Source of the DNA: Bauldia litoralis
GTDB taxonomy: Bacteria; Pseudomonadota; Alphaproteobacteria; Rhizobiales; Kaistiaceae
NCBI RefSeq assembly: GCF_900104485.1
Contig: NZ_FMXQ01000001.1
Span: 496,001 to 560,000, forward strand
DNA: 64,000 nucleotides
Direction: 5' to 3'
Part shown: positions 46,680 to 54,946 of the stretch, piece by piece
How the letters are laid out: every line of letters starts with the position of its first letter
Position numbering within the stretch: position 1 is the first letter of the stretch
Made by a program: the position numbers and the translations under genes
The notes under the pieces: generated by a model
Told to the model about the DNA's origin: nothing
Database searches by the model: none
Seen by the model: the letters and a program-made list of their open reading frames with translations, nothing else

Positions 46680-47225
46680 ATGAAACCGAACAGAATCTTC
46701 GCCCGCGTTGGAACCACCATCGCGGCACTCGGCATTGCCGGCATGATTGCAACCGGCGCATCCCTCGCCGCCAGCAGCGGCGGCAGCGACAATGACGACG
46801 AGGTGAAGTGCAACGAGGGCTGGGTCTACGACAAGGCGAAGCAGATGTGCGTCCGCAAGGACGCGGCGCTCGACAGCGACCTCTACGCGCAGGGACGCGC
46901 CCTCGCGGTCGCCGGCGAATATGAACGCGCCCTCGATCTCCTGACCTCGGTTCGCAACCAGGACGACGCGATGGTGCTGACGATGATCGGCTATTCGAAG
47001 CGCAAGATGGGCGCCGTCGACGAAGGCATCGGCTACTACAAGAAGGCCCTGGTCATCGAGCCCGACAATGTCCTGACCCGCGAATATCTCGGCGAGGGCT
47101 ACGTGATGATGGGACGCTTCGACCTCGCCGAGGGCGAACTCGAGCGGATCGCATCGATCTGCGGCACCGAATGCGACGCATACCAGGACCTGAAGGCGGC
47201 GATCGCCGGCGATCCGGACTGGTAG
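46680..47225 (+). CDS. Secreted tetratricopeptide-repeat protein
   Basis: The 181-residue protein has a signal peptide (cleavage near SLAASS), a cysteine pair VKCNEGWVYDKAKQMCVRK, and two or three TPRs (LYAQGRALAVAGEYERALDLL; AMVLTMIGYSKRKMGAVDEGIGYYKKALVIEPDN; LTREYLGEGYVMMGRFDLAEGEL). It is probably periplasmic. The ATG has GAGGAGACG just upstream. Position opposite the ECF sigma gene suggests coregulation. Confidence 0.82.
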   Translation: MKPNRIFARVGTTIAALGIAGMIATGASLAASSGGSDNDDEVKCNEGWVYDKAKQMCVRKDAALDSDLYAQGRALAVAGEYERALDLLTSVRNQDDAMVLTMIGYSKRKMGAVDEGIGYYKKALVIEPDNVLTREYLGEGYVMMGRFDLAEGELERIASICGTECDAYQDLKAAIAGDPDW

Positions 47226-47514
47226 GCCGCCACGCGGCGCGAAACTGATTGGCGGGAAGAGAAGCAACTGGACGGGGAAGGCGAAGCCGGGGGTCGACGG
47301 CTCACCTTCCCCGCCAGATGTTGCTGACTACGCAAGAACCTGAAGGTCAGCGTAGCCACCCTGTCGCAAAGGGCCTGCCAAGCCGCCCGACCCCATGACT
47401 GGTGGTGGGCCAGACTTGAATCACAATCTATTGAAATTGTTAGGATTCTGGTAACCAGCCGTGCGACGCAATTTGCGAAAATCTTTCGCAAATTGCAAAG
47501 ACCGGCATGGGAGG
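47226..47514. other. Convergent intergenic region with two inverted repeats
   Basis: Two structures are seen. An imperfect inverted repeat of about 27 bases per arm spans 47264-47324 (GGGGAAGG facing CCTTCCCC). A perfect one at 47468-47496 has 13-base arms GCAATTTGCGAAA/TTTCGCAAATTGC around ATC. Neither has a T run, so they are not typical terminators, though they sit between convergent genes. Confidence 0.6.
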
Positions 47515-48234
47515 CTAGCCGCGTGCCGGTCGCGGATCGCTGGCCAGCCAGTGATCGAGAAAAGCCTCGAGAAACCGCGTCGTCTTCCAGTCATGGAGGG
47601 CACGGCCGGCAAAATGCTCGGCGGCCTCCTGCGCACCCGGTTGCGGCGCGCGCTCGCTTGTCCGCAACGTCCAGCGACCGACCATCGCGTTGGTCAGTTC
47701 GATGTGGAACTGGATGGCGAAGGCCGACGGACCATAGGAAAAGGCCTGGTTGCGGAACTTCTCGCCTTCGGCGAGCAGCACGGCGCCATCCGGAAGATCG
47801 AAGCCCTCGCGGTGGAAATGATGGACCCGGTCGGGCCACTCCATCAGCCGACGGCCGGCCTCGGTCGGCCAGATCGGATAATACCCGACCTCGACGCTGC
47901 CATCCTCGCGAGCGGTCACCGCGGCGCCGAGATGCCGCGCCAGCATCTGCGCGCCAAGGCACAAGCCAAGGAAGGGCGCTCCCTCGCGTAGCGGCACGTC
48001 GACCCAGTCGGTTTCCTGTTGAATGAAATCGTCGGGATCATTGGCGCTCATCGGCCCGCCGAAGATCACCGCGCCAGCGTAATCCGCCAGCGAATCGGGC
48101 AGGGGATCGCCGAAGCGCGGGCGACGGATATCGAGGCGGTAGCCGCGCTCCGCCAGCCGCAGGCCGACCCGGCCCGGCGTCGAGTGCTCCTGGTGGAGGA
48201 CAACGAGAATCCGTGAGCGATCAGCCGGCGTCAT
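47515..48234 (-). CDS. Type 1 glutamine amidotransferase-like protein
   Basis: The 239-residue protein has the class I GATase nucleophile in GLCLGAQMLARHLG, the glycine-rich GAVIFGGPMSAND, and a histidine in FAIQFHIEL. It resembles the GMP-synthase-like stand-alone amidotransferases of unknown physiological acceptor. The ATG at 48232-48234 overlaps the end of the TerB-like gene by 14 bases, so the two form an operon. Confidence 0.88.
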   Translation of the reverse strand: MTPADRSRILVVLHQEHSTPGRVGLRLAERGYRLDIRRPRFGDPLPDSLADYAGAVIFGGPMSANDPDDFIQQETDWVDVPLREGAPFLGLCLGAQMLARHLGAAVTAREDGSVEVGYYPIWPTEAGRRLMEWPDRVHHFHREGFDLPDGAVLLAEGEKFRNQAFSYGPSAFAIQFHIELTNAMVGRWTLRTSERAPQPGAQEAAEHFAGRALHDWKTTRFLEAFLDHWLASDPRPARG

Positions 48235-48679
48235 CGGCACGCGCGGCCTGCTTGAGCCTGATGCGGGCCTGCGACGAAACGCCGAGAAGCTCCGCGGCCC
48301 GCCACACGAGATTGTCCTCGAACTCATGGACGTCGCCATCGGCGAAGACCAGTTCCCACATCATAGCGACGATGCGTTCACGGTCCTTTTCGTCGAGCTG
48401 GCGCTTGAGCACGCTGGTGAAGCCATAGAGATCAACGGCTTCCTTGTCGGCGACTTCCGCCGCGGCCACCAGCTCGTCGACATCGGCGTCGTCGAGTTCG
48501 AAGCGCCGCTTGAGGAGGTCGCGCAGCGTGGCCTTCTCTTCGTCGGAAACCTCGCCATCGATGGCGATGACATGGAACAGCAGCGCAGCAGCGGCGAGAC
48601 GACAGCGGTCCTCGCCGACGTCCTCGGTCTGCTTGTCGCCAGTGAGATCGGCCAGGAACTGCTTGAAAGCGGATATCAT
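48221..48679 (-). CDS. TerB-like (tellurite resistance) helical protein
   Basis: The 152-residue soluble, mostly helical protein matches the TerB domain: RLAAAALLFHVIAIDGEVSDEEKATLRDLL and MMWELVFADGDVHEFEDNLVWRAAELLGVSSQARI, with the paired acidic motifs IDGE and ADGD. TerB-like proteins are widespread small metal-binding-type domains; a link to tellurite is not implied. It precedes and overlaps the amidotransferase gene. Confidence 0.85.
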   Translation of the reverse strand: MISAFKQFLADLTGDKQTEDVGEDRCRLAAAALLFHVIAIDGEVSDEEKATLRDLLKRRFELDDADVDELVAAAEVADKEAVDLYGFTSVLKRQLDEKDRERIVAMMWELVFADGDVHEFEDNLVWRAAELLGVSSQARIRLKQAARADDAG

Positions 48680-48748
48680 TCGGATTTGTCCTTCACCCGG
48701 CGGACAATAGCCCGTCGAGCCGTTGGAGGACCAGACACCCAAAACGAA

Positions 48749-48771
48749 ACCGCCGGCCAGTGGCCGGCGGT
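48749..48771 (-). terminator. Strong hairpin, terminator-like on the minus strand
   Basis: ACCGCCGGCCA and TGGCCGGCGGT form a perfect eleven-base inverted repeat with one base between the arms. On the minus strand it is followed by TTCGTTTTGG. No minus-strand gene precedes it before 49052, so it may end udh transcription or that of an unknown RNA. Confidence 0.5.
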
Positions 48772-49051
48772 CTCATTCAGGATTTTTTTCAAAATAAAAC
48801 GCAGAACTTTTAGAATCTTTCGCCCGGACATAAAAGCCGGACCGATAACTTGAGACTAGATCTATCAGTACAACTAGGTTCCCCAACTCCCCGCAAATCC
48901 CCTAATCAGGGGCCGCCGACGGTGCGCCTTCCAAAGCAGGTTGCGAATCACCGCCTGCATTCGAATCTACAAAAGGCATCCCCGACCGACAAGCGGAAAA
49001 TCCCTCCGTCTTTTCAACTGGTAGACGCGGGCGGCCTCGCGGCCGGCTCCC
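48772..49051. other. AT-rich interval without a recognisable gene
   Basis: About 280 bp between the hairpin at 48749-48771 and the end of udh is visibly richer in A and T than anything nearby. Small stems are seen (CCCCTAATCAGGGG near 48899; GCAGG/CCTGC near 48938-48960). No coding frame is convincing. It may be the udh 3' region, a small RNA, or acquired DNA. Confidence 0.4.
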
Positions 49052-49837
49052 TCACATCTTCTCGGCGATACAGAAGCCGCCGCCCTGGTTGAGATCGACC
49101 CGATCGTCGCCGGACTTGCCGTCATCCGCCGCCAGCACCGCCTCGGCAAAATCCTCCGACCGGTCCTGCGGCTTGTAGCCAAGGCGCAACGCATTGCTGT
49201 TGTCCCACCAGGCACGGTCATTGTCCGACATCCCGAAGACGATCTCATGACGGATATCCGGATGCTCCAGCCCGATCCCGATGAGCTGGACGAGATCGCG
49301 GGGACTGAGCCAGATCGCCAGGCGACGACGGTCGAGTGGCTTCTCGCCGACATTGCCGATCCGGATGCTGAGCACCTCGGCCCCATACTTGTAGGCATGG
49401 AGCGCGGCCAGCGCCTCGCCGAAGGCCTTGCTCAGGCCGTAGCGGGTATCGGGACGGACCGGTGCGTCAATACCGATGGTCTGCGAGCGCGGGTAGAAAC
49501 CGACGGCATGATTGCTTGACGCGAAGATGATGCGCTTGACGCGCTCAAGGCGGGCCGCCTCGAACAGGTTGTTGCAGCCGACGATATTGGCGGCCTGGAT
49601 CGTCTCCCAGTCGGCCTCCACCGAGTAGCCGCCGAGATGGACGATGCCATCGACGCCGGCAACGGCTTTCCGCAGCGCTGGCAGATCGCCGAGATCCGCC
49701 TCGACGACTTCCTCGCCATCGACCGGGTCGGGCACCGGCAGGCGGTCGGAAAGCCTGAGCCGATAGTCGGCGCGCAGCAGCGGCCTGATGAGGGTGGCGA
49801 CTCCGCCGGATGCGCCGGTGATCAGGATGCGCTTCAT
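49052..49837 (-). CDS. udh: Uronate dehydrogenase (extended SDR family)
   Basis: The 261-residue protein has an N-terminal nucleotide-binding motif ITGASGGVAT, DGIVHLGGYSVE, IIFASSNHAVGFYP and the catalytic YGLSK (Tyr-x-x-x-Lys), and ends like the Agrobacterium-type Udh with AWWDNSNALRLGYKPQD. It oxidises galacturonate or glucuronate to the aldarolactone with NAD. Divergence from a TRAP transporter with a GntR regulator supports hexuronate use. Other sugar epimerases in this family are possible. Confidence 0.82.
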   Translation of the reverse strand: MKRILITGASGGVATLIRPLLRADYRLRLSDRLPVPDPVDGEEVVEADLGDLPALRKAVAGVDGIVHLGGYSVEADWETIQAANIVGCNNLFEAARLERVKRIIFASSNHAVGFYPRSQTIGIDAPVRPDTRYGLSKAFGEALAALHAYKYGAEVLSIRIGNVGEKPLDRRRLAIWLSPRDLVQLIGIGLEHPDIRHEIVFGMSDNDRAWWDNSNALRLGYKPQDRSEDFAEAVLAADDGKSGDDRVDLNQGGGFCIAEKM

Positions 49838-49926
49838 GCCGATTTCACTCCTCCCGGCCGCGCCGACCGCAATCCCGACCTAGATGCACGTCGATATTGT
49901 CCAGCGCGGCGACTGTGTTATGGTGA

Positions 49927-49949
49927 TTGAAGTTGTACGACAACTTCAA
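49927..49949. promoter_or_regulatory. Likely GntR-type operator between udh and dctP
   Basis: A perfect 23-bp palindrome has arms TTGAAGTTGT and ACAACTTCAA around ACG. The core TTGTACGACAA fits the TTGTxxxACAA pattern of FadR-subfamily GntR sites. It lies about 57 bp before dctP and 90 bp before udh, and the GntR gene ends the transporter operon. Confidence 0.65.
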
Positions 49950-50005
49950 GGACAGGGACCAACACCTGCCACAAGTCGTATGGCCTGATCAATGGGAGGA
50001 AAGCC

Positions 50006-51013
50006 ATGACCCTACACAGCCTGAACCTGACTGGCGCCGCAGCGCGATTCCTTGGTGGAATTGCCGGCGCCACAATGATCGCCGGTCTCGCGTCCGCACC
50101 CGCCTTCGGCCTCGAGATCAAGTCGAGCGACGTCCATCCGCCGGATTATCCGACCGTGGCCGCAGTCGACTACATGGGCGAGCTTCTCGACAAATGGACG
50201 AATGGCCGCCTGACGGTGAACATCTTCCATTCGATGCAGCTTGGTGGCGAGAAGGAAGCTCTCGAGCAGGTCCAGCTCGGCGCACTTGAGATGACCCGCG
50301 TCTCGGTCGGCGTCGTCGGCCCGATCGTCGCGGATTTCAACGCGTTCAACCTGCCGTATTTCTTCCGCAGCCGCGAACACATGTTCAACGTGGTCGACGG
50401 CGAGATCGGCGAGGAGCTGCTTCAGAAGCTCGCCGAGGGCGGGCTGATCGGCCTCGGCTACATGGATGCCGGATCGCGGTCCTTCTACAACACCGTCCAT
50501 CCCGTGCGGACCGTCGAGGACCTCAAGGGCCTGAAACTGCGCGTCATGCAGAACGACATCTTCGTCGAGATGGTCAACGCGCTGGGCGGCAACGGCCTGC
50601 CGATCGCCTATAACGAACTGATCCCGGCGATGCAGACCGGCGTCGTCGACGGCGCGGAGAACAACCCGCCGTCCTACGAATCCGGCAAGCATTACGAGAT
50701 CGCCGGCTTCTATTCCCTGACAGAGCATCTGATGGTTCCCGAGATCCTCGTCTTCTCGAAGACCGTCTGGGATACGCTGACGCCCGTCGACCAGCAGCTC
50801 ATCCGCAACGCCTCCGTGCTTGCCATCCAGAAGGAGCGCGAGCTGTGGAAGGCGCGCGAGCAGAAGTCGCTGGACGCGCTGGCGGCGGCCGGGATCGAGG
50901 TCATCACCGACATCGACAAGGGGCCGTTCATCGAGGCCACGGCGCCGGTGCGTGAAAAATACGGCTCGGACTTCGCCGATATCCTGAAGCGCGCCGAAGC
51001 GGTGGGCGGCTAG
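50006..51013 (+). CDS. dctP: TRAP transporter substrate-binding protein (DctP family)
   Basis: The 335-residue protein has a signal peptide (cleavage near AFGLEI), the DctP start SSDVHPPDYPTVAAVDYMGELLDKWTNG, LGALEMTRVSV and MQNDIFVEMVNALGGNGLPIAYNELIPAMQTGVVDGAENNP, which holds the conserved arginine/asparagine ligand contacts. It captures an organic acid in the periplasm; uronate is suggested by divergent udh. GGGAGGAAAGCC precedes the ATG. Two strong hairpins follow the stop. Confidence 0.93.
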   Translation: MTLHSLNLTGAAARFLGGIAGATMIAGLASAPAFGLEIKSSDVHPPDYPTVAAVDYMGELLDKWTNGRLTVNIFHSMQLGGEKEALEQVQLGALEMTRVSVGVVGPIVADFNAFNLPYFFRSREHMFNVVDGEIGEELLQKLAEGGLIGLGYMDAGSRSFYNTVHPVRTVEDLKGLKLRVMQNDIFVEMVNALGGNGLPIAYNELIPAMQTGVVDGAENNPPSYESGKHYEIAGFYSLTEHLMVPEILVFSKTVWDTLTPVDQQLIRNASVLAIQKERELWKAREQKSLDALAAAGIEVITDIDKGPFIEATAPVREKYGSDFADILKRAEAVGG

Positions 51014-51030
51014 GCCTCCCGACCTCTGAA

Positions 51031-51087
51031 CCGGCCCGGCTCGACCGGGCCGGGATTCCCGACGATTTGCCGATCCCCGGGATCGGC
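51031..51087 (+). promoter_or_regulatory. Two stem-loops between dctP and dctQ
   Basis: CCGGCCCGG/CCGGGCCGG (51031-51053) and GCCGATCC/GGATCGGC (51069-51087) are perfect hairpins without a T run. Such stems after a binding-protein gene commonly stabilise the upstream mRNA or reduce readthrough into the permease genes. Confidence 0.55.
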
Positions 51088-51155
51088 CAAGACTGAGGGT
51101 CGTCCGCTCCGACACGGGGGCGGGCGGCCGCTTCGTCCCACACGAGAGGCAGGGG

Positions 51156-51707
51156 ATGCGGGCTTCCTACATTCGCGTGATGGATCGCCTCCAATGGCTG
51201 TGCGTCGCCTGGTGCAGTCTGGCGATCGTGGCGATGACGTTGATGATCTTCACCGGCGTGGTGATGCGCTATGTCTTCGAGACCGGCGCGCGGTTCGCCG
51301 AGCCGATGTCGATCTTCTTCGCGGTCCAGCTGGCGATGTACGGCGCCGCGGCCTGCTATCGCACCAACGCCCATCTCCGGCTGATGGTGGTGGTGAACCT
51401 GCTTCCCGAAAGACTCGGCTATCTCGTCGACCATCTGGTGCAACTCATGCTCGGCGCGGTCGCCGTCGCGATGATCTACTACGGCACCAGCCTCGCCCGG
51501 ACGACATGGTTCCAGGCCTATCCGGAGTTCGAATACATCCGGGTCGGCACGGTCTATGCCGCGATCCCGATCAGCGGCGTCATCTTCCTGCTCTTCGTCA
51601 TCGAACGATTCCTGTTCGGCCAGCAGGGGCTCGACGCGGAGGCGGAGGAACTGAAGCGCGCCATCGCGCAGACCGAAATCGAACAAGCACGCGAATCGGC
51701 GGACTAG
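51156..51707 (+). CDS. dctQ: TRAP transporter small permease (DctQ family)
   Basis: The 183-residue protein has four hydrophobic helices and a DctQ pattern: MTLMIFTGVVMRYVFETGARFAEPMSIFF, RTNAHLRLMVVVNLLPERL and a C-terminal coiled acidic tail. It is the small membrane subunit partnering DctM in sodium-driven import. Its stop is three bases before the dctM ATG. Confidence 0.92.
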   Translation: MRASYIRVMDRLQWLCVAWCSLAIVAMTLMIFTGVVMRYVFETGARFAEPMSIFFAVQLAMYGAAACYRTNAHLRLMVVVNLLPERLGYLVDHLVQLMLGAVAVAMIYYGTSLARTTWFQAYPEFEYIRVGTVYAAIPISGVIFLLFVIERFLFGQQGLDAEAEELKRAIAQTEIEQARESAD

Positions 51708-51710
51708 ATC

Positions 51711-53018
51711 ATGGGCGGACCCTTCGGACCGGTTATTCTCCTCGGCAGCCTGCTTGTGATGCTGCTGCTCGGCGTTCCCGTCGCCTATGCCCTCGGCATC
51801 GCCGCGCTGCTGGCGGCGCTGTGGAGCGGTATCCCGCTCGAAGCGATCTTCCTCAAGGTTTCCGACGGCGTCGACGAATTCACGCTGCTCGCCATCCCCT
51901 TCTTCGTCTTCGCCGGCGTGCTGATGGCGGAAGGCGGCATGGCGCGGCGGCTGGTCGCCTTCGCCAACATCTTCGTCGGCTTCATGCGCGGCGGGCTGGC
52001 GATGGTCAACATCCTTGCCTCGATGTTCTTCGGCGGTATTTCCGGCTCGGCCGTCGCCGACACCTCGTCAATCGGATCGATCATGATCCCGATGATGCGG
52101 AAGCAGGGCTACCCGGACCATTTCTCGGTCAACATTACCATCACGTCGTCGACGCAGGGCATCATCATCCCGCCGAGCCACAATGCGATCATCTATGCCT
52201 TCGCCACCGGCGGCACCGTCTCGATCATCCAGCTTTTCCTCGCAGGTATCATCCCCGGCATCATGATCGGCCTCGCCCTGATGGTGCTTGCCTACATCGT
52301 CGCGAAGAAGAACAACTATCCCAAGGGCGAAGCGGTGACGATGCGCCAGGCGCTGCGCATCACCTGGGAGGCGCTGGCCGGGCTGCTGACCGTGGTCATC
52401 ATCGTCGGCGGCGTGGTCGGCGGCGTCTTCACCCCGACCGAATCCGCCGCGGTCGCCGTGGTCTGGGCCTTCTTCGTCACCATGTTCATCTACCGCGACC
52501 TCGAATGGGGCGCCCTGCCCGCCGTGCTGGCGGCCAGCGTTCGCACGGTGGCGATGGTGATGATCGTCATCGGCTTCGCCGCCAGCTTCGGCTACATGCT
52601 GACGCTGATGCAGGTGCCGGCCAAGGTCACGCAACTGCTGTTGTCGATGTCCGACAACAAGTATGCGCTGCTGTTGATGATCAACGTCATGCTGCTGGTG
52701 CTCGGCACCTTCATGGACATGGCGCCGCTGATCCTCATCTGTACGCCGATCCTGCTGCCGGTGATCAAGGCGATTGGCGTCGATCCCGTGCATTTCGGAA
52801 TCGTCATGATGCTCAACCTCGGCATCGGCCTGGTGACGCCGCCGGTCGGCACCGTTCTCTTCGTCGGTTGCGCGATCGGCAAGATACCGATCGAGAAGGC
52901 GTCGCGGCATTTGTGGCCATTCTGGATCGCCATGCTGGTGGTTCTGATGCTTGTGACCTATTTTCCGGTCTTCTCGCTCTGGATCCCAAGCCTGAAATAT
53001 CCGGGAATATCGTTTTGA
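51711..53018 (+). CDS. dctM: TRAP transporter large permease (DctM family)
   Basis: The 435-residue protein has about twelve hydrophobic helices and the DctM signatures LLGVPVAYALGIAA, ISGSAVADTSSIGSIMIPMM, GIIIPPSHNAIIYAFATGG, GGVFTPTESAAVAVVWAFF and GLVTPPVGTVLFVGCAIGKIP. It forms the ion-coupled channel of the TRAP system. Its stop overlaps the TTG start of the GntR gene. Confidence 0.95.
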   Translation: MGGPFGPVILLGSLLVMLLLGVPVAYALGIAALLAALWSGIPLEAIFLKVSDGVDEFTLLAIPFFVFAGVLMAEGGMARRLVAFANIFVGFMRGGLAMVNILASMFFGGISGSAVADTSSIGSIMIPMMRKQGYPDHFSVNITITSSTQGIIIPPSHNAIIYAFATGGTVSIIQLFLAGIIPGIMIGLALMVLAYIVAKKNNYPKGEAVTMRQALRITWEALAGLLTVVIIVGGVVGGVFTPTESAAVAVVWAFFVTMFIYRDLEWGALPAVLAASVRTVAMVMIVIGFAASFGYMLTLMQVPAKVTQLLLSMSDNKYALLLMINVMLLVLGTFMDMAPLILICTPILLPVIKAIGVDPVHFGIVMMLNLGIGLVTPPVGTVLFVGCAIGKIPIEKASRHLWPFWIAMLVVLMLVTYFPVFSLWIPSLKYPGISF

Positions 53019-53764
53019 CCGAACCACGCGCGGCCCGACCGGGGCGCAATCGCTCGCAGCCGAACCTGACCAGTACGCTGACCACTCGCCTGACGAAGCA
53101 GATCGTCGCCGGCAAGCTGCCGCCACGCACCCGGCTGCCGACCGAGCGCGCCCTGATGGAGGCCTATGGCGTCAGTCGCACCGTGGTCCGCGAGGCGATC
53201 GCCGCGCTGCGCGCCGAAGGGCTGGTCGAAACCCGCCAGGGCTCCGGCGCCTTTGTCGCCGCCGAGGCGCGCAGCCGCCCGTTCCGCATCGACCCGCAGG
53301 GACTCGATTCGATCGGCCAGGTGCTGGACGTGATGGAGTTGCGGCTCTGCGTCGAAGTCGAGGCCGCCGGCATCGCCGCCGAGCGACGCTCGAAGGCCGA
53401 TATCACCCGCATGACGCGGATCAACCGGGCGATGGCCCGCGAGATCGCCAAGGGCGACCCGGCGAGCGATCTCGACTTCGATCTCCATGCGGCGATCGGA
53501 GCGGCGACCGGCAACCTCTACTTTTCGTCGTTTCTCGATTTCATCGGGCGGATCATCATCCCGCGGCGAACCGTGCTGATCGACGACCATAGCGCCAGCG
53601 ACCTCGCGCCGTATCTGGCCGGCATCCATAAGGAACACGAAGCGCTGATCGCCGCCATCGCCGATGGCGACTCCGAGGCGGCGCGCGGCGCCATGCGCAC
53701 CCACCTCGTCCAGGGCCGCGAGCGGTATCGCCGTCTGGTCGGCGGGGATTCCGGGAAAGGCTGA
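53015..53764 (+). CDS. FadR-subfamily GntR transcriptional regulator
   Basis: The 249-residue protein has an N-terminal winged helix (TRLTKQIVAGKLPPRTRLPTERALMEAYGVSRTVVREAIAALRAEGLVETRQGSGAFV) and a C-terminal FCD ligand domain (VMELRLCVEVEAAGIAAERR, FHLHAAIGAATGN-like DFDLHAAIGAATGNLYF). It probably represses udh and dctPQM and is relieved by the imported acid. The TTG overlaps the dctM stop, so the operon is autoregulated. The likely operator is the palindrome at 49927-49949. Confidence 0.9.
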   Translation: MTEPRAARPGRNRSQPNLTSTLTTRLTKQIVAGKLPPRTRLPTERALMEAYGVSRTVVREAIAALRAEGLVETRQGSGAFVAAEARSRPFRIDPQGLDSIGQVLDVMELRLCVEVEAAGIAAERRSKADITRMTRINRAMAREIAKGDPASDLDFDLHAAIGAATGNLYFSSFLDFIGRIIIPRRTVLIDDHSASDLAPYLAGIHKEHEALIAAIADGDSEAARGAMRTHLVQGRERYRRLVGGDSGKG

Positions 53765-53788
53765 GCCTCCCCGGTTGAAGCCTCCCCT

Positions 53789-54934
53789 CTACTTCGCGAT
53801 ACGCCTGACGTCGGCAGCGGTCAACGGCGCGGGACGATCGGTGGTCGAGCGAACCTTGACGAAGCTGCGGTCGGCGGCGGAGACCAGCACCGATTCCATG
53901 ATGTCGACGACATGCGCCGCAAGCCGCCCCGAGCAGCGCGGCTCGCGGCCCTTGTTGGCGGCGTCGATCAGGTCGGCGACGCCGAGCATCCGGTAGTTGG
54001 ACCGCTTCGGCGTTCCGGGCCGGCCTTCCCAGTTGCCGGCACCGAAGGCAACCGACGCGGTATCTGTCTCGACGTAGTCGCCGTCGCCATCCGAGCAGGA
54101 GACGATGCCGCCGAAGAAGTTCGGGTCGGGCACCAGCATGCTGCCCTTCGTGCCGTATAGCTCGATCGGATTGGCGTGACCGTGCTTCCACACGTCCCAG
54201 CTGGTGCCGATGGTGACCTGGGCACCGGAGCGGAATTCGAGGACGCCGTTGATCGTCGTTGGCGTCGTCACCTTGATCTGCTTGCCCTTCATCGGCCCTT
54301 CGGCCGACACGGTGCGGGTGGGGAAGCTCTTCTTGGCCATCGCCGCCACGGTCTTGACCGGACCGAGCAGGTTGACGAGCGCGGTGAGATAATAGGGGCC
54401 GATATCGAACATCGGACCGGCGCCCGGCTTGAAGAAGAAGCCGGGATTGGGATGCCAGTGCTCCATGCCATGGCTGAGCACATGGGCCGAACCGCCAACG
54501 ACCTCGCCGATCGTGCCCTTGTCGATCAGCTTGCGCGCCGTCTGCCCGCCACCGCCGAGAAACGTATCCGGCGCAGCGCCGATCTTGAGGCCACGCTTGT
54601 CGGCCTCGGTGACCAGCTTCTTCGCCGTCTTGTAGGTCAGCGCCAGCGGCTTCTCGGAATAGACATGCTTGCCGGCGGTGAGCGCTTCAAGGCTGACCGC
54701 GTAATGGGCGTCGGGGACCGTCAGGTTGATGACGGCATCGATGCCCGCGTCGGCGAGCATCTCGTCAACCGACAGCGCCCGCACCGAAAACTGTTCGGCC
54801 TTGGCCTTGGCATAGGCCGGCGCGATATCGGCGCAGGCGACGATCTCGACACCCTTGAACAGCGGTGCGAGTTTGAAATAGGTGTCCGAAATCACTCCGC
54901 ATCCGATGATGCCGATCGCCGCGCGTCGCGCCAT
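53789..54934 (-). CDS. Gfo/Idh/MocA family oxidoreductase
   Basis: The 381-residue protein has the nucleotide-binding motif GIIGCGVISDTYF, SEKPLALTYKTAKKLVTEAD with the catalytic lysine, and a C-terminal sugar-binding domain. Enzymes of this family oxidise or reduce sugars and inositols with NAD(P). It is the last gene of the CUT1 operon, 12 bp after the isomerase gene, so it acts on the imported carbohydrate. Confidence 0.9.
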   Translation of the reverse strand: MARRAAIGIIGCGVISDTYFKLAPLFKGVEIVACADIAPAYAKAKAEQFSVRALSVDEMLADAGIDAVINLTVPDAHYAVSLEALTAGKHVYSEKPLALTYKTAKKLVTEADKRGLKIGAAPDTFLGGGGQTARKLIDKGTIGEVVGGSAHVLSHGMEHWHPNPGFFFKPGAGPMFDIGPYYLTALVNLLGPVKTVAAMAKKSFPTRTVSAEGPMKGKQIKVTTPTTINGVLEFRSGAQVTIGTSWDVWKHGHANPIELYGTKGSMLVPDPNFFGGIVSCSDGDGDYVETDTASVAFGAGNWEGRPGTPKRSNYRMLGVADLIDAANKGREPRCSGRLAAHVVDIMESVLVSAADRSFVKVRSTTDRPAPLTAADVRRIAK

Positions 54935-54946
54935 GTCCCGCCCCTG

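Noticed and set aside
49010-49035. A tRNA-Leu-like fragment (CAACTGGTAGACGCGG) as an attachment site
   Set aside because: The match is limited to the D-loop region and partly overlaps the end of udh; no acceptor stem, anticodon or integrase is nearby.
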